In this document: positions 28,455-37,940 of the stretch, in pieces
Layout of the letters: every line of letters starts with the position of its first letter
Position numbering within the stretch: the first letter of the stretch is position 1
Source of the DNA: Goleter apudmare HA4340-LM2
GTDB taxonomy: Bacteria; Cyanobacteriota; Cyanobacteriia; Cyanobacteriales; Nostocaceae
Length of the DNA: 64,000 bases
Assembly (NCBI GenBank): GCA_019359495.1
Contig: JAHHHF010000072.1
Coordinates: 62,001-126,000 of the forward strand
Direction: 5' to 3'
Position numbers and translations under genes: made by a program
The notes under the pieces: model-generated
Databases searched by the model: none
What the model was told of the DNA's origin: nothing
What the model saw: the letters and a program-made list of their open reading frames with translations, nothing else

Positions 28455-28510
28455 TGTAGTCAGGATTTTAGTCCTTCATTCTTAAGCACTAAAGTGCTAA
28501 CTACGAACCT
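28455..28510. repeat. Short palindromic intergenic repeat (AAGCACTAAAGTGCT type)
   Basis: The unit TAAGCACTAAAGTGCTAACTACGAA lies in the upstream region of the secreted-protein gene (it is cited here as two joined parts). A related unit TAAGCACTAAAGTGCTTACTAC occurs after the DUF3318 gene (38561-38582). Both contain the palindrome AGCACTAAAGTGCT. An outer TTGTAGT/ACTACGAA pair frames the first copy. Confidence 0.6.
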
Positions 28511-28604
28511 TCTTAGTACCTATGGTGTGTAGAGTGTGCAAAATTTAACCAGGAATTAGCCTCTGATTAAAACACCCGTTGATTATATTTACACTAGTAA
28601 AAAA

Positions 28605-30464
28605 TCAAAACCGCAAGGTTGCTCTCATCGTCCCTACAAGCAATGGCTGATTATTGGCGTTGTGGTCGGGATTAAAAACTACAAATAACCCTGGTGTGAT
28701 TGCGATATTTTCCGTCACCTGAGTACGATAAAAAAGTTCTACGTGTACTGAGGAGTCACGACGCCCTCCTGGTGTCCCGCCATCAGAAAAGTTGGGAAAA
28801 TTAAATCCGTCGGGTAAGGTACTAGAAGTAATTTTGGGTGGTTGTCCTACCAGAACGCCTCCTAAATTGCCAGGACGCAACAAATTAGGAAATGCTGCAA
28901 ACACCATCCAGTTGATGGTTTCCACACTACCTTCAAGTTCTACGGGTTTGGAGTGTGTCCATCCACCCCAACCACCTAACTGCACATTTGGGTGGATACG
29001 CCAAGCAGCAGTGACACCAACAGCTTGGGTATTAAAGGCAGAAGTTGGTGCAAAAGGTGAAATCAATTGAGCGTCACCAATACCATTACCTAGTAAGTCA
29101 TCAGGGGAGCGGGAGTAGAGATAATTTACTCCCACATCGATGTTATTTGTGGGCGCTAAAGTTAACTGAGCACCAGTGGTCACTCTGCCACCAAATAGCC
29201 CGCCAAAGTTGCTATTACCTGGAAAACTGGGAATTTCAGAACTGTAAATTCCTTGTAAACTGATGCGATCGCTAATTTGCCAGTCAAAACCAATACCACC
29301 AGTACTGTTCCCAATCGTCAAAATCGGGTTACGCTGACCAAATAGAGAAATTGCGCCATCACCAGAACCCTCTAGGGGGTTGATACCGCGAAAGGTGTTC
29401 ACCGGGTTGACTCCCGCCGTACCGACGACAATACCTAAGTTATTCCCAACGGGAAATCGATAAGAAAGCTCGTTGATTACGACATTGTTTTCTGTATTGG
29501 ACTCATAGCCCAAACGTCCCATATTGGTAAATACCAATGGTGCATTAGAACCCAAATTTCCTGCCGATAGCCCTGTGAGTAATAAATCTCTACCTGTAAA
29601 GGAAGTTGCTAACGTTAGTTGCACACTATTTGTCAAAGTTAAATTTGTTTGCGCCTTGCGTTCAGGTACTCCATCTCTGGGAAATAAGTCTACATCAGGG
29701 CTGTTGGTTCCCTGGACATTAAAAATGGCTTGCCCAAATAATCTAGTAGTTGGAGAAAATTGATTTGCTTCTACTTCACTGGTGCGGTTTTCTAACGTCT
29801 CCACTCGCTGGGTTAATTGCTGTAACTCTGAGCTAAACTCACTTTGCAAACGTTGCAGCTGGATTAAATCATCATTACTAATAGCGCTAGCTTGACTATT
29901 AGCAATTAATTCATTTAGTCTTTCCAGGCAAGTGTTTAAACCAGCTGCAAATTCATAACGACTGATGGCACGGTTGCCACGATAGACCCCATTAGGATAT
30001 CCCGCAATGCAGCCATAGCGTTCAACTAAAGATTGCAAAGCCCCAAAAGCCCAATCAGAGGGTTGCACATCATCAAGCTGTGACACTGAAGTGACTTGAG
30101 ATATTTGGTCATCTGATTCTGGGTTTTCTGTGTTTTCCTGCTGCTGTGAGATTTCTGTGACAGGTTGAATATCTCCAGCATCATTCATACTTGCGGATCT
30201 GTTGATCTGCATTTTGACTCTACTTTCATCTAGTATAACTTGATACTTTTCTTTAGTAGCTAATGAAATAGTGGGGATACTTTCATCCGGCTGAATGAAT
30301 TCAGGTGGTGTGATGTCAGCAGATGGGAATGTTTCAGATAATTGTTCCTGGCTAGACTTCTGTACCGGGCTTTCTGTCTGAATTACAGGCTGCTCAGGTA
30401 ACTGAGGCAATGATGTTTGCCCTGCTGCTAATACGCTCGCCATCAGCAGACTAATATCACTCAT
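28605..30464 (-). CDS. Iron-uptake-type outer membrane porin (SLH + OprB-like barrel), long form
   Basis: The 619-residue protein has a short hydrophobic N-terminus (MSDISLLMASVLAAGQTSLP), weaker than usual for a signal peptide. A disordered Glu/Gln/Ser/Pro-rich stretch reaches to about residue 125, then an SLH domain (VQPSDWAFGALQSLVERYGC to YEFAAGLNTCL) and a short coiled coil. The rest is a beta barrel ending in aromatic F (TMRATLRF). This is the cyanobacterial SomA/iron-uptake porin architecture. The SLH domain anchors to peptidoglycan-linked polysaccharide. The start is uncertain, since an open in-frame stretch extends upstream without a better ATG. Confidence 0.88.
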   Translation of the reverse strand: MSDISLLMASVLAAGQTSLPQLPEQPVIQTESPVQKSSQEQLSETFPSADITPPEFIQPDESIPTISLATKEKYQVILDESRVKMQINRSASMNDAGDIQPVTEISQQQENTENPESDDQISQVTSVSQLDDVQPSDWAFGALQSLVERYGCIAGYPNGVYRGNRAISRYEFAAGLNTCLERLNELIANSQASAISNDDLIQLQRLQSEFSSELQQLTQRVETLENRTSEVEANQFSPTTRLFGQAIFNVQGTNSPDVDLFPRDGVPERKAQTNLTLTNSVQLTLATSFTGRDLLLTGLSAGNLGSNAPLVFTNMGRLGYESNTENNVVINELSYRFPVGNNLGIVVGTAGVNPVNTFRGINPLEGSGDGAISLFGQRNPILTIGNSTGGIGFDWQISDRISLQGIYSSEIPSFPGNSNFGGLFGGRVTTGAQLTLAPTNNIDVGVNYLYSRSPDDLLGNGIGDAQLISPFAPTSAFNTQAVGVTAAWRIHPNVQLGGWGGWTHSKPVELEGSVETINWMVFAAFPNLLRPGNLGGVLVGQPPKITSSTLPDGFNFPNFSDGGTPGGRRDSSVHVELFYRTQVTENIAITPGLFVVFNPDHNANNQPLLVGTMRATLRF

Positions 30465-30926
30465 TGTATTATAGTTGACTAATTTTAATATTTCTTTTAT
30501 ACACAGAGTATTAGTATTCGTCAGGGTTTTTTTGAACTTAAAAGTTATAAAAGCTACTTAAAAACTCGTAAATAGAAAATCTCCCATCTCTATGGTGTGT
30601 GCTAGGAGAATATTTATTAACGTGCCATCAACTCTAGAATCATAGTGGGTTATCCTGTAGCTAAACCCCAAGAGTCCATCAAAAGAGAACTCTCTAGAAG
30701 CTTTTGCTGGTCAGTGTGTGCGAGTTAAATCTGAAACAACTCTAAAGATTTTGGTGAGGCTTTGACCAGCTTGTACCTTTAGTGATTTATAATGTGGTGC
30801 ATAATGTGTCGGGTACTACTTTTTGCCAAGTAAGTCATCACCCTAGAAGCGTAAATGCACTGAGATGACACAGTTGACGCAATCATTGCCTGGATACCAG
30901 CACAGACCCAAACTTTTGTGATATCA
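30465..30926. other. Divergent intergenic region upstream of sphR and a porin
   Basis: About 460 bp between the minus-strand porin and sphR. It should carry both promoters. I looked for YTTAACCW Pho-box repeats and found no convincing array. Confidence 0.4.
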
Positions 30927-31679
30927 ATGTACACCAGCGAATCAACCAAATTTTCTGCCAGAGCGGACATCGGACAGACAAGCCGCGTTCTCATAGTAGA
31001 AGATGAAGAACTAATTAGAGAAATGCTAGTTGTGGCATTGGAGGAGGAAGGTTATGGGGTAGTCACGGCTGCTGATGGGCGATCGGCTGTGGAATATCTC
31101 AAAAATTTTGAACCCAACTCAGGGGAACTTTCCTTTGATTTAGTAATCCTAGATTTGATGCTGCCACAGATCAATGGACTGGATATTTGCCGCTTGCTGC
31201 GTCATCAAGGCAACCCAGTACCAATTATGATGCTAAGTGCCAAAGGCAGTGAAACAGACCGAGTCCTGGGCTTAGAAGTGGGTGCAGATGACTATTTAAC
31301 GAAGCCTTTTAGTATGCGTGAGTTGGTGGCTCGTTGTCGGGCACTACTCCGTCGCCAGCGTTTAAGCACCTTGCCCCAACTACCAGTCTTAAAGTACAAA
31401 GATGTGACGTTGAACCCCCAAGAGTGTCGTGTGCTGGTGCGGGGACAAGAAGTGAGTTTGTCCCCTAAAGAGTTCCGCCTTCTAGAACTATTCATGAGTT
31501 ATGCTCGCCGTGTATGGTCGCGGGAGCAATTACTAGACCAGGTTTGGGGCCCGGATTTTGTTGGGGATAGTAAAACTGTAGATGTTCACATCCGTTGGTT
31601 GCGAGAAAAGTTAGAACAAGACCCTAGTCGTCCGGAATACATTGTGACTGTAAGAGGTTTTGGCTACCGATTTGGATAA
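30918..31679 (+). CDS. sphR: Phosphate response regulator SphR (PhoB-type)
   Basis: The 253-residue OmpR-family protein starts with GTG at 30918 or, better, ATG at 30927. The receiver domain has the acidic pair in VEDEEL, phospho-acceptor VILDLMLP (Asp79 in GTG numbering) and the conserved lysine in YLTKPF. The C-terminal winged helix (about residues 155-250) ends YIVTVRGFGYRFG. Identity as SphR rests on the order sphR-sphS-phoU with 53 and 29 bp spacings. It controls the Pho regulon (phosphatases, pst). Confidence 0.88.
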   Translation: MISMYTSESTKFSARADIGQTSRVLIVEDEELIREMLVVALEEEGYGVVTAADGRSAVEYLKNFEPNSGELSFDLVILDLMLPQINGLDICRLLRHQGNPVPIMMLSAKGSETDRVLGLEVGADDYLTKPFSMRELVARCRALLRRQRLSTLPQLPVLKYKDVTLNPQECRVLVRGQEVSLSPKEFRLLELFMSYARRVWSREQLLDQVWGPDFVGDSKTVDVHIRWLREKLEQDPSRPEYIVTVRGFGYRFG

Positions 31680-31732
31680 TTAGTGGCAATAGTTGTTAGT
31701 TTTTAGTTGTCACGAAGCAACTAATGACTTAA

Positions 31733-33049
31733 ATGTTCTTATTGGGATTTTGTCTGGGTTTAGCGGTAGGCGTTGGGTTTTGGATTTGGCAACAGATTCA
31801 ACTGAACCGTTACCTGGGGCGGGTACTCAAACCTTTAAATTCCTACTCTTCCAAGGTGGTACTACCATTGATGCCTCGCTTGCGCCAAGAAATTGCGATG
31901 GTGAAGCAACATCGGCAAGATTTGCAGCAATCTCTAGAGGCTTACCAAGAACTGCTAGATTTTGCACCACTAGGATACTTACAGGTGGATGAAGAAAATC
32001 AACTGCTGTGGTGTAATCGCCAGGCGAGGGAAATATTGTATTTGGAAAGATGGCAACCAGGGCAAGTGCGCTTGTTACTGGAGCTGGTAAGGTCTTATGA
32101 GCTTGATCGGTTAATTGAGCAAACTCGTGATTCTCAGAAACCGCAGGTGAGAGAGTGGGTGTTTCACCCTTCTTGTGAGAATGCGGCAGCAATGTTAGAA
32201 GTAAAGTCTCTGGCTTTACGGGCATCTAGTTTCCCTTTAAATGACGGGCAGGTGGGAGTGTTTTTAGAAAATCGCCAACCCTTGCTGGATATGAATCAGA
32301 TACGCGATCGCTCTTTTTCTGATCTAGCACACGAACTTAGAACACCATTAACTTCAATTCGGTTAGTTGCAGAAACTTTACAAAACCGCTTAGAACCACC
32401 TTTAAATCGTTGGGTTACTCGTCTGATGCAGGAAGTTGATCGGTTGATTAACTTGGTACAAAGCTGGTTGGAACTCACCCAAATGGAAACCAACCCAACT
32501 ATGCAATTGCACCCTGAGTCCGTGGAAGTGCGATCGCTAGTTTTGTCTGTATGGGAAACTTTAGAACCATTGGCTCAACGGCTACACTTAACCCTAAATT
32601 ATTCTGGTGCAGAAAGTCTCTGGATTAAGGCAGATCGTTCTCGCATCTACCAAGTCTTTCTCAACCTCCTAGATAACAGCATCAAATACAGTCCCCCCTG
32701 TACCACTGTTCAAGTCGAGGCTAAAATTATCTCAACAAAAGATACTCATTGCCAATTCCTGGAAATCAACGTCATTGACTCCGGTATGGGTTTTGCAGAA
32801 GCCGATTTACCACACGTTTTTGAGCGATTTTACCGAGGAGACAAAGCCCGACACCGTTCCCCTGTAGAAGAGAGTAGTCCCACAACGGCAATCATTGGTA
32901 GTGGTTTAGGTTTGGCGATTGTCAGACAAATTGTTCTGGCTCACGGTGGTTCAATTAAAGCCATGAATCACCCAGAGACTGGTGGTGCATGGATACAAGT
33001 TCAACTACCAGAAATTATGGCAAATACCTCAACTCAAGATTATAGTTAA
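31733..33049 (+). CDS. sphS: Phosphate-sensing histidine kinase SphS (PhoR-type)
   Basis: The 438-residue kinase has an N-terminal hydrophobic stretch (LLGFCLGLAVGVGFWIW), a PAS-like region (about 80-180; YQELLDFAPLGYLQVDEENQ), an H box LAHELRTPLT (His200) and an ATPase domain. The ATPase shows NLLDNSIKYSP, DSGMGFAE and GSGLGLAI. The single hydrophobic N-terminal segment matches SphS of Synechocystis, which needs it and PhoU for control. It phosphorylates SphR under low phosphate. Confidence 0.9.
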   Translation: MFLLGFCLGLAVGVGFWIWQQIQLNRYLGRVLKPLNSYSSKVVLPLMPRLRQEIAMVKQHRQDLQQSLEAYQELLDFAPLGYLQVDEENQLLWCNRQAREILYLERWQPGQVRLLLELVRSYELDRLIEQTRDSQKPQVREWVFHPSCENAAAMLEVKSLALRASSFPLNDGQVGVFLENRQPLLDMNQIRDRSFSDLAHELRTPLTSIRLVAETLQNRLEPPLNRWVTRLMQEVDRLINLVQSWLELTQMETNPTMQLHPESVEVRSLVLSVWETLEPLAQRLHLTLNYSGAESLWIKADRSRIYQVFLNLLDNSIKYSPPCTTVQVEAKIISTKDTHCQFLEINVIDSGMGFAEADLPHVFERFYRGDKARHRSPVEESSPTTAIIGSGLGLAIVRQIVLAHGGSIKAMNHPETGGAWIQVQLPEIMANTSTQDYS

Positions 33050-33078
33050 AAAATATCTTCACGTTTGAGACTACAAGT

Positions 33079-33747
33079 GTGAAAGTTGTCCTTTATAGTC
33101 CCAATCCTGACAGATCCCAGTTAGCACGTGCCATTAGGCGCTTAGAGCGGGACGTATTACGTATGGGCGCTTTGGTGGAACAATCATTCCGGCTGAGTCA
33201 CCAAGCGTTATTTGCCCGCAATTTAACAGCAGCTGCGGAAATTCCCCGATTAGATAAAAAAATTGATCGTTTTTATAAACAAATAGAGTCAGACTGCACG
33301 GCAATTATGACCATGCAAGCTCCCACCGCTCAAGATTTGCGCTGCTTGAGTGCTTTTATGCAGCTGGTACGAGATTTAGAGCGGATAGGAGATTACGCTA
33401 AGGATTTAGCTGAAATTGCTGTGAAAATTTTTCCCTATCCACCCCATGATTGTTTACCAGATATTGCCGTTATGTCACATCATGCTCAGGCTATGCTAGC
33501 CACGAGCTTGGTGGCTTTGGCAGATTTGGATGAAGTTGGTGGGCGCAGTATCAAACGCCTGGATGATGCTGTAGATCATGCCTATGAGCAGGTTTATCAG
33601 ACTTTAGCCTACCAACGAGATGTTCCAGGTGTAGTTGAGCCAATTGTGCTGCTAGCTTTGGCAATTCGTTGTCTGGAACGCATGGCAGATCATGCCACTA
33701 ATATCGGTCAACGAGTGGCTTACATTGTTACTGGTCAACGTTCTTAG
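33079..33747 (+). CDS. phoU: Phosphate signalling protein PhoU (SphU)
   Basis: The 222-residue all-helical protein starts with GTG and lies 29 bp after sphS. It contains the two PhoU repeats, visible as RRLERDVLRMGALVEQSF, LRCLSAFMQLVRDLERIGDY (E/DxxxD metal-binding pattern) and LAIRCLERMADHATNIGQRV. PhoU couples Pst phosphate transport to the SphS kinase and holds it off in phosphate-rich conditions. It is the last gene of the set; no clear terminator is seen after it. Confidence 0.93.
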   Translation: MKVVLYSPNPDRSQLARAIRRLERDVLRMGALVEQSFRLSHQALFARNLTAAAEIPRLDKKIDRFYKQIESDCTAIMTMQAPTAQDLRCLSAFMQLVRDLERIGDYAKDLAEIAVKIFPYPPHDCLPDIAVMSHHAQAMLATSLVALADLDEVGGRSIKRLDDAVDHAYEQVYQTLAYQRDVPGVVEPIVLLALAIRCLERMADHATNIGQRVAYIVTGQRS

Positions 33748-35019
33748 TTCTAAGGTGCTGAGTCCCATTCCCTAATTTTTATTTTCTGTTATCTAACTTG
33801 AGATAGATGTGTAAATCTAGAAAACACGCTACCTAACTATAATCGCACATTTAATTGAAATTATAAATATTTATCTGAATCATTTTCCCTCCGACTCTCG
33901 CCTTGTGCTTGCTATAGAATGGGTTGAGAATCATGTCAATATGTCAACTTGAGTGATCGATACTTGGTGTTGCAGAGGCGATCGCCTGATCCAAACAACA
34001 TCTGCAAGCCATGCCAGGCAAGGGTTTAAAAAGTATTGAACTTTTGGTCATACCTGCAAAATCTGAATTCAGGGTGACATATAGTACTGAGTGATTAAAA
34101 AATAGTTAACCAACATACATTTCACTAAAAGCTTACCTAGTCTTAACCTTACGCAATTAAAGTTGCACAAGATAGTCTAAAAAATGTTTTGTGCGTAACT
34201 TAGGAGTTCAGGTAGTGTAATATATTAAACTGAGAAATCTGAAGCCTTCAAGGTATTCTTGTTGATGAATAAGGGCATTAATACTAGCTTTTTATAACTC
34301 CAAAAGCATGACATCTTACAATCTTGCCATGTAATTCAGTCTTCAAGTTTCACAGAGATAACGAGGTTTAAATTAGAAAAAGGCAAACAACCATAAAGCA
34401 ATATCTATAGATACAGTGTTATGGATTAGTAAGAAGAGATGAGTTTAAAGACCAGAATAGAGAATTTTCTGCAAAGACGTTTGATGCATTTCTTTGCCAG
34501 TGAAGATAACTTCTGATTCATCTTTAATACTAACAGTTGGGACTAAAAATACCTCTCAACTAATTTTTGATTTCACGCATGAGATTAGAGTACTAAATCA
34601 TGATTCAGAGGTCTGACTTCAATGAGAAGAAACTCAATTCAGTAGAGATTTTCCACAAATAATTCTATAGCAATATATATACCCAGACTATTTTGACAAT
34701 AATTCCCTGTAGTGTCAAAACTTTTGCAGTTTAATCTGAGCCTTACTCGTAATACATTAAGTCAAATATCTATTTATGAACATTACTCACCTAGTAGCCC
34801 ATACAACAACAAATGTAATACTCTCTTGACATCATTTTATAAGTTTTAGAGGCTCCAATATGCTCAAATATACCAAAGTAGTTCTGTGCTGATATCTATC
34901 CTTGGGGTTACTTATGAAAATAGCTAATGTCGATAGCTAATAAAAGCCATCTCTTAGTGCATCAACGGTATATTTACTACCACTGTTAAGCAAACATTTC
35001 TACGCTATTAGACCCACAC
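33748..35019. other. 1.27-kb region without a supported gene
   Basis: The region is AT-rich and has no frame above about 60 codons. GTTAACCA (34105-34112) and CTTAACCT (34142-34149) match the YTTAACCW half of the cyanobacterial Pho box, with CTTACCTA (34132-34139) between. The spacing is 10 bp rather than the usual 11. A 25-codon frame at 34439 is the only short candidate. The right end should hold the promoter of the Crp-like gene. Confidence 0.5.
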
Positions 35020-35631
35020 ATGATATATTCCACAAGTCATGCCCCAAATTCTTCTACTACATTAAATCACTCTACTCTCAATGGACAGTTACCCCAGAGG
35101 TTATTTACTCGTAGAGAAGTAATTCCACAACGTCATGATGTACTGTGGCGCATTGAGCGCGGAGCAGTTCGCACCTTAACTTGGAGTGAAGACGGTACAT
35201 TTATCACTCTGGGCTATTGGGGATCAGGTGATGTAATCGGCTATCCTTTATCCAAGGTTAAACCATACCAAATAGAATGCTTAACAAGCGTAGAAGTGAG
35301 CGTTTTACCTCCTCACCTTTGGCATCAAGATATTGATGCTTTATTGTCCCACATTCAACAGGCTGAGGAGCTTCTGAGCATAGTACATCGTAAACCAATT
35401 TCCCTACGTTTGTGGCAATTTCTGGCATGGTTAAGTGAGAAATTTGGTCGTGATGTCGAACAAGGTAGATTAATAGACTTAAATGTCACTCATCAGGAAA
35501 TGGCAGAAGTGTTAAACACAACAAGAGTGACTGTAACACGGCTACTACAGCAATTTGAAGAAGAAGGAACGCTTTTACGTCACAAACGCCGTATTATTTT
35601 ATGTCCACCAAATAAAACAGCCAATAAATAA
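35020..35631 (+). CDS. Crp/Fnr-family transcriptional regulator
   Basis: The 203-residue protein has a short cNMP-binding-like barrel (about 25-105; VLWRIERGAVRTLTWSEDGT, LGYWGSGDVIGYPLSKV). A helical linker and a winged helix-turn-helix follow (about 150-195; VTHQEMAEVLNTTRVTVTRL). The barrel lacks the GELFGE...PRS cyclic-nucleotide signature seen in the other Crp protein at 51703, so cAMP binding is unlikely. It lies 155 bp upstream of a porin gene on the same strand and may control it; that is inferred only from position. Confidence 0.88.
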   Translation: MIYSTSHAPNSSTTLNHSTLNGQLPQRLFTRREVIPQRHDVLWRIERGAVRTLTWSEDGTFITLGYWGSGDVIGYPLSKVKPYQIECLTSVEVSVLPPHLWHQDIDALLSHIQQAEELLSIVHRKPISLRLWQFLAWLSEKFGRDVEQGRLIDLNVTHQEMAEVLNTTRVTVTRLLQQFEEEGTLLRHKRRIILCPPNKTANK

Positions 35632-35785
35632 TTCTCAAAAATTGTGGTGATTGACTTGCAGCGATTACTACGATAAATAGTATAATCACAAGTGTGTTTT
35701 TGAGTGAATTCCCTGAGCATAAAAAAACTAGGGGCTTCATCCCAATGATTGCAAACAATAGGTGTGAGAGAGAGAATAAAAATCA

Positions 35786-37393
35786 ATGACGCAAACATTC
35801 TGGAATCTTCTGAAAGTAAGTCCAATTGTTGCAGCTACATTCTTCGCTGCTAACGCTGCTGTAGCTGCTGAAGTGCAAGAACAAACAACAACAGTTGCTC
35901 AGTTGTCACAAGAAGCTAACAGCATCGGTCAGGTGACATCCGTTTCACAGTTTTCGGATGTGCAACCTACAGATTGGGCATTCCAAGCTTTGCAATCTTT
36001 AGTTGAGCGTTATGGCTGTATTGCAGGTTATCCCAACGGTACTTACCGTGGGAACCGTGCCTTGACTCGTTATGAATTTGCCGCAGGGTTGAATGCTTGT
36101 TTAGACCGAGTTAACGAATTAATTGCCACGGCTACTGCTGATTTGGTGACCAAGCAAGACCTAGCTACTTTGCAGAGATTACAAGAAGAATTTTCTGCTG
36201 AATTAGCTACCCTGCGTGGTCGTGTGGATGCTTTAGAAGCACGCACTGCAACACTAGAAGCACAACAATTCTCCACTACCACCAAGTTAAAAGGTGAGGC
36301 GATCTTTGCTATTGCTAATGCTTTTGGTGACACAAGAGCAGGTGGTGGCGAGATTGCAGACAACACCATTTTCGCTGACCGAGTGCGTTTGAGCTTGGAA
36401 AGTAGCTTTACAGGAAGCGATAAGTTGCAAATTCGTTTGCAAGCTCGCAACATTACCCAATTTGATGGTGGTAGCGGTACCGCTCGGCCTAACGTTACTG
36501 GTACAAACATGACCCGTTTGGGCTTCGACGGTGATAACGGTAACAACGTTGAAGTTGATAAAATCAACTATGAAATGAACCTGAGTGATGCCATCAGAGT
36601 TAAGGTTGATGCATTTGGGGGCGAGTCTTGGAATAACGTTAACGTGTTCAACCCAGACTTCAGAAGTAGTGGTTCCGGCGCCATTTCTCGTTACGGTCGT
36701 TTCAGTCCGATTTATCGTTCGGCTTCTCCTGGTGGCGCTGGCTTAACTGTCACAGTTAATCCCAAAGGGCCTATCAGTTTCACAGGAGCTTATTTTGCAC
36801 CTAGAGCTAGTAACCCCACCGATGATAATGGCTTATTCGCTGGTGCTAATGCCTTCTTCGGGCAAATAGACTTCAAGCCTAGTCAAGCTCTAAACTTAGG
36901 TTTCACCTACACCCGCTCTTATCAGAACGCTGCTGGTGGTGTCAACTTGTTCGGTAGCATGGGTAGTGCTCTAGCAAACAGACCTTTTGGTAATATTTCT
37001 ACCACATCTAATAACTACAGTTTTCAAGCTAACTTCCGTCCTAGTGAGAAACTATCGGTTGGTGGTTGGGTTGGTTACTCCAATGCTAATTCGGAAAATG
37101 GCCCTAGCAGAGATGCGGATATTTTCTACTGGGCTGCGAATGTAGCCTTGAGAGACCTTGGTAGCGAAGGTAACACCCTGGGTGTGATTTTTGGTCAGCC
37201 ACCTAAAGTTACAGGCGGTAGTGGAATCACCAGTGAGGCAAATACTTCATATCACTTGGAAGGTCTTTACAAGATGAAGGTATCTGACAATATTCTGATC
37301 ACCCCTGGTTTGCTGGTAATCTTCAACCCAGAACACAACGACGCTAACGATACCATCTATGTTGGTACTATCCGTACAACCTTTAGTTTCTAA
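35786..37393 (+). CDS. Iron-uptake-type outer membrane porin (SLH + OprB-like barrel)
   Basis: The 535-residue protein has a clear signal peptide (to AAVAAE), an SLH domain (FSDVQPTDWAFQALQSLVER then YGCIAGYPNGTYRGNRALTR), a coiled coil (about 115-165) and a beta barrel ending in TIRTTFSF. It is paralogous to the porin at 28605 but without the long disordered insert. In cyanobacteria this family forms the major porins, some required for iron uptake. The C-terminal Phe is typical of BAM substrates. A strong hairpin follows. Confidence 0.95.
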   Translation: MTQTFWNLLKVSPIVAATFFAANAAVAAEVQEQTTTVAQLSQEANSIGQVTSVSQFSDVQPTDWAFQALQSLVERYGCIAGYPNGTYRGNRALTRYEFAAGLNACLDRVNELIATATADLVTKQDLATLQRLQEEFSAELATLRGRVDALEARTATLEAQQFSTTTKLKGEAIFAIANAFGDTRAGGGEIADNTIFADRVRLSLESSFTGSDKLQIRLQARNITQFDGGSGTARPNVTGTNMTRLGFDGDNGNNVEVDKINYEMNLSDAIRVKVDAFGGESWNNVNVFNPDFRSSGSGAISRYGRFSPIYRSASPGGAGLTVTVNPKGPISFTGAYFAPRASNPTDDNGLFAGANAFFGQIDFKPSQALNLGFTYTRSYQNAAGGVNLFGSMGSALANRPFGNISTTSNNYSFQANFRPSEKLSVGGWVGYSNANSENGPSRDADIFYWAANVALRDLGSEGNTLGVIFGQPPKVTGGSGITSEANTSYHLEGLYKMKVSDNILITPGLLVIFNPEHNDANDTIYVGTIRTTFSF

Positions 37394-37420
37394 AACTGGT
37401 TACGGTAGTTAAGTACTAAT

Positions 37421-37448
37421 GAAAAGCCCACCTTAAGGTGGGCTTTTC
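37421..37448 (+). terminator. Perfect palindromic terminator after the porin
   Basis: The arms GAAAAGCCCACCTT and AAGGTGGGCTTTTC form an unbroken 28-bp palindrome, 27 bp after the stop. The right arm itself supplies a T run. It is probably bidirectional, serving the converging zinc-ribbon gene as well. Confidence 0.85.
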
Positions 37449-37462
37449 GTTTGAGGAAAAAT

Positions 37463-37723
37463 TTATTGAGTGTTAGAGTCTGTCTGTTTTAACAAATCCG
37501 TCGGGGGACGATCGCTACTCCACGCCCACCAAACAGAACCACAGTGACAATTATAGAATTCTTGCCATTTGCGGCGATGTTCTTCTGTAAGTACAGGCGA
37601 TCGCCGATTAATCCAAACTTTTTCAGCTTCTAGACTGCTGGATTTGCAACTAGGACAGCAAAACTCATATGCATGAATTGCTTTATTTGTCCATTCAGGT
37701 GGGATGGGAGCAAAAGCGTCCAT
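37463..37723 (-). CDS. Small protein with zinc-ribbon-like cysteines, unknown
   Basis: The 86-residue protein has CCPSCKS near residue 22 and CHCGSVWWAW near residue 59, two Cys pairs spaced as in a zinc ribbon. It is hydrophilic with many Trp and Arg. I do not recognise a named family; similar small proteins occur in cyanobacteria. It converges on the porin with the shared palindromic terminator between. Confidence 0.65.
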   Translation of the reverse strand: MDAFAPIPPEWTNKAIHAYEFCCPSCKSSSLEAEKVWINRRSPVLTEEHRRKWQEFYNCHCGSVWWAWSSDRPPTDLLKQTDSNTQ

Positions 37724-37940
37724 GTAGTTAAAAATTTAGTCTTGGGCTATGCAAAATTCTCAAGTTTTGGACTACACAAGCAAAGTCCACAGACTTGGAC
37801 TAATTAGATGTAAATAGATACCAGAGAATCCCGCCACATTATACAATTGTCTCACGGCATTCTGATGGTTTTATCTAATTCATGCCATTCATATACCTAA
37901 TTCTTTCTCCCTGCTCCCTATTCCCTGCCCCCTGCTAATT

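Noticed and set aside
34439-34516. 25-codon frame MSLKTRIENF... in the 1.27-kb gap
   Set aside because: An AAGAAGAG string precedes it, but too close to the ATG, and there is no other support for translation.
34826-34843. TTGACA followed by TATAAG
   Set aside because: The spacer is only 6 bp, far from the 16-18 bp needed for a sigma-70-type promoter.
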